This document shows, piece by piece, positions 12,705 to 16,115 of a stretch of 16,115 nt of DNA (position 1 is the first letter of the stretch; every line of letters starts with the position of its first letter). The translations under genes and the position numbers were made by a program. A model generated the notes under the pieces. The model saw only the letters and a program-made list of their open reading frames with translations. It made no database searches and had not been told where the DNA came from. Source of the DNA: VRUE01 sp050258095 (lineage in GTDB: Bacteria > Actinomycetota > Thermoleophilia > Solirubrobacterales > 70-9); assembly GCA_050258095.1 (NCBI GenBank), contig JBLMYD010000045.1, positions 1-16,115 on the forward strand, written 5' to 3'.

Positions 12705-13687
12705 GACGGGCGCTCGTCACCGGGGCGCACGGCTTCGTCGCCTCCCATCTCGCGGCCCGGCTGCTCGGCGACGGGGTCGCCGTTCGCATCCTCGACCGGC
12801 CGGACCCGCGCGCGGCCGACGTGGGGGGAACGCGGCGCTCGGCCCTCGACCTGCTCGGCATCCGCGACGAGGTCGAGCTGGCCGAGGGCGACCTGCGCGA
12901 CGCCGAGGCGGTCGCGACGGCGGTCGCTGGCTGCGACTCGGTCTTCCACCTCGCCGCGCAGACGATCGTCGGCGTCGCCCGCCGCTCGCCGCGCGAGACC
13001 TTCGAGACCAACGTGCGCGGCGCCTGGAACGTCTTCGAAGCCTGCCGCGAGCACGGCGTCGAGCGCACGGTCTTCGCCTCCTCCGACAAGGCCTACGGGA
13101 CGAGCCCCGAGCTGCCCTACCGCGAGGACTTCCCGCTGCGGGCCTCCTATCCGTACGACGCGAGCAAGGCCGCCGCGGACATCATCGCCCGCAGCTACGC
13201 GCACGCCTACGAGCTGCCGCTGGCCGTCACCCGCTTCGCCAACATCTACGGCGGCGGCGACCTCAACTTCTCGCGCCTGATCCCGGAGACCGTCGTTGCC
13301 TCGCTCGACGGCCGGCCGCCGGCGATCCGCTCCGACGGCAGCCCCGAGCGCGACTTCCTCCATGTCGACGACGCCGTCTCGGCCTACCTGGCGATCGTCG
13401 GCGCCCTCGACGAGGGGCAGGGCAGGGGAGAGGCCTTCAACGCCGGCGGCGAGCGGCCCCACTCGGTGCGCGAGGTCGTCGACCTGATCGCGGCCGCGGC
13501 CGGCACCGGCGTGCAACCCGAATACCTCGGCGCCGGCACCCCCGACGGCGAGATCGACCGCCAGTACGTCGACTCGACCAAGCTGCGCGAGACGACCGGC
13601 TGGCGGCCGCGGGTCGAGCTGGCGGACGGCCTCAGCCACACGCTGGAGTGGTATCGCGAGCACCCGGAGGCGCGCCCGCCAAAGTAA
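12701..13687 (+). CDS. rfbG: NAD-dependent epimerase/dehydratase, CDP-glucose 4,6-dehydratase-like (RfbG)
   Basis: This extended short-chain dehydrogenase of 328 aa probably converts CDP-glucose to CDP-4-keto-6-deoxyglucose. The Rossmann loop is TGAHGFVASH (7-16), with Ala where many members have the third Gly. Next come FHLAAQ, the catalytic-region FASSDKAYG (SDK at 128-130), the Tyr152-x3-Lys156 pair in PYDASK, and RFANIYGGGDLNFSRLIPE, a GGGD segment typical of RfbG. The assignment to CDP-glucose rests on that segment, the SDK motif and the coupled cytidylyltransferase; a plain NAD-dependent epimerase is the alternative. The start ATG 12701 overlaps the upstream stop and has a nearby GGAG. 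The TAA stop falls in the left arm of the toxin-antitoxin operator, so the two units abut. No further deoxysugar genes follow. Confidence 0.82.
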   Translation: MRRALVTGAHGFVASHLAARLLGDGVAVRILDRPDPRAADVGGTRRSALDLLGIRDEVELAEGDLRDAEAVATAVAGCDSVFHLAAQTIVGVARRSPRETFETNVRGAWNVFEACREHGVERTVFASSDKAYGTSPELPYREDFPLRASYPYDASKAAADIIARSYAHAYELPLAVTRFANIYGGGDLNFSRLIPETVVASLDGRPPAIRSDGSPERDFLHVDDAVSAYLAIVGALDEGQGRGEAFNAGGERPHSVREVVDLIAAAAGTGVQPEYLGAGTPDGEIDRQYVDSTKLRETTGWRPRVELADGLSHTLEWYREHPEARPPK

Positions 13688-13711
13688 GAGTAATACCGGT
13701 GCTACTCTTAC
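13684..13711. promoter_or_regulatory. Palindromic operator of the toxin-antitoxin operon
   Basis: GTAAGAGTA (13684-13692) and TACTCTTAC (13703-13711) are perfect inverted repeats. The central ACCGGT is palindromic about the same axis, so 24 of 28 bases are symmetric. It ends three bases before the antitoxin GTG and contains the candidate -10 TACTCT (13703-13708). This fits an autorepressor site bound by the AbrB-like antitoxin, alone or with the toxin. Confidence 0.75.
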
Positions 13712-13714
13712 CTC

Positions 13715-13993
13715 GTGTCGAGAATCACCAGCAAGGGCCAGGTCACGATTCCGAAGGAGATCCGGGACGAGTTCGGCTTCCTGCCCGGGACAGAGGTCGA
13801 GTTCGTGCGCGACGAGGGTGGAATCCGAGTGCGCAGGATTGCCGGCAGCAAGAGCCGCGGCGAGGAGCTGATCGCGCATCTGCGCGAGGCGGGCAAGAGC
13901 TACACGATGACCACGGACGAAGTTATGAGGCTCACCCGGGGAGAGGATTGGGGCACTGGGCGCTTAGAGGAGGGTGGCGGCGACTCTCGTTGA
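13715..13993 (+). CDS. vapB: AbrB/MazE-fold antitoxin (VapB-type)
   Basis: The 92-aa product is the DNA-binding antitoxin of a type II module. The N-terminal ~45 residues form a SpoVT/AbrB swapped-hairpin domain: SRITSKGQVTIPKEIRDEF, then PGTEVEFVRDEGGIRVR. The acidic and basic C-terminal half (about 46-92) would wrap and neutralise the toxin. The start is GTG 13715; there is no Shine-Dalgarno, but TACTCT ends six bases upstream, consistent with a leaderless mRNA starting at or near the GTG. The promoter lies inside a 28-base palindrome, which the protein probably binds to repress itself. Its last 20 bases overlap the PIN toxin gene, and an AGAGGAGG stretch within them lies just before the toxin start. 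Confidence 0.9.
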   Translation: MSRITSKGQVTIPKEIRDEFGFLPGTEVEFVRDEGGIRVRRIAGSKSRGEELIAHLREAGKSYTMTTDEVMRLTRGEDWGTGRLEEGGGDSR

Positions 13994-14381
13994 CTCCAAT
14001 GTCCTGATCGACGTGCTCACCGGGCGCTCTGCCTGGACCGAGTGGTCCGACGGGGCCTTGAGCGAGGTTCTGGAAGATGGAGCGGCGATGGTCAACCAGG
14101 TGATCTACGCTGAGGTGTCGGTCGGCTTCCCGGGACCCGAGGAGTGCGAGCGGGCGATGCGGGCTCGTGGGATCGAGCTGATGCCGCTGCCCTGGCCGGC
14201 CTCTTTCCTCGCCGGTCGCGCCTTCGTCGAGTACCGGCGAAGGGGTGGAGCGAGGCGCTCCCCGCTGCCGGACTTCTTCATAGGCGCTCATGCGGCGGTG
14301 TCTCGCTTGCGTATCTTGACCCGCGACCCGATTCGCTTCCGCACCTACTTCCCAACTGTCGAGCTGATCGCGCCCGAGTGA
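13974..14381 (+). CDS. vapC: PIN-domain ribonuclease toxin (VapC-type)
   Basis: This is a 135-aa PIN-domain endoribonuclease, the toxin of a VapBC pair; such toxins cut tRNA or rRNA and stop translation, target unknown here. The four acidic metal ligands appear intact: D7 in LVDSNVLIDVL, E47 in IYAEVSVGF, D100 in LPDFFIGAHA and D118 in TRDP. The start is GTG 13974, the only conventional start that keeps the beta-strand TLVDSNV, because no in-frame ATG, GTG or TTG was seen just upstream. AGAGGAGG (13966-13973) directly abuts it with no spacer, unusually close, so translation likely depends on coupling with the overlapping antitoxin gene. The module sits between a sugar-nucleotide operon and an SRAP gene and has the usual look of a mobile accessory cassette. 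Confidence 0.9.
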   Translation: MAATLVDSNVLIDVLTGRSAWTEWSDGALSEVLEDGAAMVNQVIYAEVSVGFPGPEECERAMRARGIELMPLPWPASFLAGRAFVEYRRRGGARRSPLPDFFIGAHAAVSRLRILTRDPIRFRTYFPTVELIAPE

Positions 14382-14398
14382 CGGCGTCGCGTCGCGGC

Positions 14399-14404
14399 TA
14401 GTCT
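14399..14404 (+). promoter_or_regulatory. Candidate -10 box (TAGTCT) of the SRAP gene
   Basis: TAGTCT ends nine bases before ATG 14414. No Shine-Dalgarno lies in the gap, so a leaderless or nearly leaderless mRNA is likely. A weak GTGACG lies about 15 bases further upstream. Confidence 0.3.
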
Positions 14405-14413
14405 GGGTCGCCC

Positions 14414-15214
14414 ATGTGCGGGCGCTTCACGGTCACGGCCAAGGACTCCAAGCAGATCGCCGACCGCTTCCAGGTCGAGCTGGAGAAGGCGCTCGAGCGC
14501 AACCGCTCCGGCGAGGCACCGCCGCCGACCAGGGAGCGGGCGAAGAAGGTCGAGTCGACCCTCGGCCGCTTCAACGTCGCCCCGACGCAGGAGGTGCTGA
14601 CCGTGCGCTCCTCTCCCAACCCCGAGGAGGCGGCGGCCGGCGAGCGCGAGGCGCGGCCGATGCGCTGGGGCCTCGTCCCGCGCTGGGCGAAGGACCTCAA
14701 GGTCGGCTACCGGATGATCAACGCCAAGGCCGAGAACCTCGCCACCAGCCGCGCCTACTCGCCGCTGGTCGGCAAGTTCCGCCACCGCTGCCTGATCGTC
14801 GCCGACGGCTTCTACGAGTGGATGAAGGCCGAGGACCCGAAGCAGCCGCGCCAGCCCTGGCGCTTCACCGTCGACGGCGGCCGGCCCTTCGCCTTCGCCG
14901 GCCTCTGCACGCGCAAGGAGTGGGACGACCCCGAGGACCGCGGCTTCGACGACGGCTGGCTCTACAGCTGCACGATCGTCACGACGACGCCGAACGAGCT
15001 CGTCGCCAAGGTGCACGACCGGATGCCGGCGATCCTGCCCGGTCCCGAGGCGGAGGCGGCGTGGCTGCGCCCCGACCTCTCGCTCGAGGAGGCGGTGGCG
15101 ATGTGCACGTCGCTGCCCGCGTCGCGCATGGACAGCGCCCCGGCGAACCCGGCGCTGAACAAGGTCGGCAAGGGGATCGAGGGCCCCGAGCTGCTCGTCG
15201 CCCCCGCGGCGTAG
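14414..15214 (+). CDS. SRAP-domain protein, abasic-site DNA crosslinking (YedK/HMCES family)
   Basis: Proteins of this family (once called SOS-response-associated peptidases) form a thiazolidine crosslink between Cys2 and abasic sites in single-stranded DNA, shielding them during replication. The 266-aa product starts MCGRF, so Cys2 is exposed after methionine removal; this conserved cysteine fixes the ATG at 14414. Other expected residues are N54 in FNVAPTQ, N103 in MINAKAENL, E135 in DGFYEW and H201 in HDRMPAIL. All look intact. A Lys/Glu-rich insertion at about 30-48 is longer than in the shortest members. There is no Shine-Dalgarno; a TAGTCT box suggests a leaderless mRNA. The gene is probably its own unit, 32 bases after the toxin. 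No LexA box was recognised. Confidence 0.93.
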   Translation: MCGRFTVTAKDSKQIADRFQVELEKALERNRSGEAPPPTRERAKKVESTLGRFNVAPTQEVLTVRSSPNPEEAAAGEREARPMRWGLVPRWAKDLKVGYRMINAKAENLATSRAYSPLVGKFRHRCLIVADGFYEWMKAEDPKQPRQPWRFTVDGGRPFAFAGLCTRKEWDDPEDRGFDDGWLYSCTIVTTTPNELVAKVHDRMPAILPGPEAEAAWLRPDLSLEEAVAMCTSLPASRMDSAPANPALNKVGKGIEGPELLVAPAA

Positions 15215-15254
15215 GCGCTCAGGGTTCCGGCACGACGAGGACGGCGGGCCGCAC

Positions 15255-15974
15255 CTACGAGCCCAGGCTGCCCGCGGTGCGAACGGTCGTCGATCCGGCC
15301 GCGGTCTCGACCGTGCAGGACACGTGCGCCGTCGTCCTTGCCGTCGTCCGCCAGACGGTGGCGAAGCCGATTCGCAGCGGCCTGCTCGGCCGGCCGGGGG
15401 GGAGGCCCCACTGCCAACGCTGCCGGCCGATCTGGAACGGCGCCCAGGAAACCGTCGCTCCCCGCTCGTCGATGAATTTCGCGAAGGCGTCGCCGAGCCG
15501 GACCAGCGCGACGTCGGTGCCGCTCGCGTTGAACTCGACCAGGACGTTTTCGGGGACTTCCTGCTTGGTCAGCTCTTCGCCTTCGCTCGGGCGTGGGTAG
15601 GAGGCGCGGTTGTGGGGCGTGTGTGCGACGAGTGCGTGCCGGGGCGGCACCCGGATCGTGCAGATGACGCGGCCGTTGCCGACCGACGCCCCTTTGGAGA
15701 TGAGGAGGACATCGGCCACGCGCAGCAAGCGGTAGCCGCTGACGTTGCTTTCGGTGGCCCGCATCCCCCCTTCGACGAGCTGGGCGGTGCCGCCGCCGGG
15801 AATCCGGTGGGCAGTGGAGTCGGGCAGCGGCCGGTGCAGTTCCCAGGCCAGCTCGACGGCTCCCGAGGAGACATTGGGGTTGCTCAGCAGCGCTGCGGCG
15901 ACGGTCGCCAGCAAGCCGACCGCGATCACGATCAGGGCCCCGCGCGGCGGGCGGCTTTCCGGATCGCTCGGCAC
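15255..15974 (-). CDS. Membrane-anchored exported protein of unknown function
   Basis: I do not recognise the family. The 239-aa product has a short polar, proline- and arginine-containing N-terminus (PSDPESRPPRG). One hydrophobic segment follows at about residues 13-30 (ALIVIAVGLLATVAAALL), acting as signal anchor or uncleaved signal, and then a soluble extracytoplasmic domain of about 205 residues. The domain is rich in beta-forming stretches (RVICTIRVPPRHALV, NVLVEFNASGTDVALVRLGD), has two cysteines and ends in Ser/Thr-rich sequence. The start is GTG 15974, with TACTCT six bases upstream, identical in arrangement to the antitoxin promoter; no Shine-Dalgarno is visible. It lies 19 bases downstream of tRNA-Arg on the same strand and converges on the SRAP gene. 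Coding status is supported by open length, plausible topology and codon pattern. Confidence 0.68.
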   Translation of the reverse strand: MPSDPESRPPRGALIVIAVGLLATVAAALLSNPNVSSGAVELAWELHRPLPDSTAHRIPGGGTAQLVEGGMRATESNVSGYRLLRVADVLLISKGASVGNGRVICTIRVPPRHALVAHTPHNRASYPRPSEGEELTKQEVPENVLVEFNASGTDVALVRLGDAFAKFIDERGATVSWAPFQIGRQRWQWGLPPGRPSRPLRIGFATVWRTTARTTAHVSCTVETAAGSTTVRTAGSLGS

Positions 15975-15980
15975 GGCGCG

Positions 15981-15986
15981 AGAGTA
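15981..15986 (-). promoter_or_regulatory. Candidate -10 box (TACTCT) of the exported-protein gene
   Basis: TACTCT on the minus strand is followed by six bases and GTG 15974, the same hexamer, spacing and start codon as at the antitoxin gene. The -35 region would fall within the tRNA gene, so read-through from the tRNA promoter is an alternative. Confidence 0.35.
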
Positions 15987-15993
15987 TCGGCGA

Positions 15994-16067
15994 CGCGCCC
16001 GACAGGATTCGAACCTGTGACCTCATGCTCCGGAGGCATGCGCTCTATCCAGCTGAGCTACGGGCGC
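15994..16067 (-). tRNA. tRNA-Arg (anticodon CCG)
   Basis: The minus strand folds as a complete tRNA. Acceptor arms are GCGCCCG and CGGGCGC, with discriminator G at 15994. The D arm is GCTC-AGCTGGATA-GAGC. The anticodon stem CATGC/GCATG closes the loop CTCCGGA, giving anticodon CCG, which reads CGG arginine codons. The T arm is ACAGG-TTCGAAT-CCTGT. The 3' CCA is not encoded. A TAGACT -10 box lies ten bases upstream of the 5' end. Confidence 0.96.
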
Positions 16068-16076
16068 CCACGGCGC

Positions 16077-16082
16077 AGTCTA
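16077..16082 (-). promoter_or_regulatory. Candidate -10 box (TAGACT) of tRNA-Arg
   Basis: TAGACT on the minus strand ends nine bases before the mature 5' end of the tRNA, placing the start a few bases upstream. The palindromic repeat at 16083 directly abuts it and would supply the -35 region. Confidence 0.4.
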
Positions 16083-16115
16083 GGACGTGCCGTCCGCCAG
16101 GTGCCTTTTTCGGCA
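16083..16115. repeat. REP-like palindromic repeat, copy 2, cut by the window edge
   Basis: The first 33 bases match the reverse-complement strand of the repeat at 8997-9048 at 29 positions without gaps. Shared blocks are GGACGTGCCG and AGGTGCCTTTTT at identical spacing. The second arm begins (GGCA) as the window ends, so the full palindrome is inferred. Confidence 0.75.

Noticed and set aside
14345..15016. Minus-strand 223-codon frame opposite the SRAP gene
   Set aside because: Shadow composition; the SRAP gene has the complete active-site set including Cys2.
14962..16026. Minus-strand 354-codon frame running through the tRNA and the exported-protein gene in another frame
   Set aside because: It crosses the tRNA-Arg gene and is Arg/Pro/Ala-rich without structure; the 239-codon frame has a membrane segment and a plausible start.
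1..16115. CRISPR arrays, transposase or integrase genes, phage genes
   Set aside because: No regularly spaced direct repeats and no recognisable transposase, integrase or phage protein in any frame; the only repeats seen are palindromic.

Overview
The window is high-GC DNA, apart from one AT-richer gene, and encodes proteins typical of Actinomycetota. My best guess is Thermoleophilia (Solirubrobacterales or a relative). Support: frequent GTG/TTG starts, tightly overlapping genes, a mycobacterial-type CysO-like sulfur carrier and Ap4A-phosphorylase-type HIT protein, several apparently leaderless genes, and a cysteine-rich exported protein of a style common in that class. The lineage is inferred from protein style, not from a marker gene.

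Layout. (1) 1-4082, plus strand: the 3' part of recJ, then a bifunctional (p)ppGpp synthetase/hydrolase. (2) 4084-5037, minus: a lipid/diacylglycerol kinase-family gene converging on rel with one base between stop codons. (3) 5247-6005, plus: an AT-rich, TTA-rich, cysteine-rich secreted protein that looks foreign. (4) 8980-6115, minus: a translationally coupled operon of HIT protein, phosphomannomutase/phosphoglucomutase and metallo-beta-lactamase hydrolase, closed by a hairpin terminator. (5) 10064-9057, minus: corA. A 52-base palindromic repeat separates it from the HIT gene, and a second copy is cut by the right window edge. (6) 10123-11855, plus: a SAM-I (S-box) riboswitch with readable antiterminator and terminator, controlling a threonine-synthase-like PLP enzyme coupled to a CysO-like sulfur carrier. 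(7) 11856-13687, plus: a large nested inverted repeat, then a glucose-1-phosphate cytidylyltransferase and a CDP-glucose 4,6-dehydratase-like gene overlapping by ATGA. (8) 13684-14381, plus: a VapBC-type toxin-antitoxin module behind a near-perfect palindromic operator. (9) 14414-15214, plus: an SRAP (YedK/HMCES) protein. (10) 15974-15255, minus: an unknown membrane-anchored exported protein, then tRNA-Arg(CCG).

The most interesting unit is region 6. A methionine-type riboswitch controls what would be called threonine synthase, and that gene is translationally fused in expression to a sulfur-carrier protein ending in Gly-Gly. Together they suggest a thiocarboxylate-dependent homocysteine/methionine route using O-phosphohomoserine, analogous to the CysO/CysM cysteine route. 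This is a hypothesis; the sequence shows only the regulation, gene pairing and motifs. No stretch over 300 bases lacks a gene; the longest gap, 10065-10350, is filled mainly by the riboswitch and its promoter.
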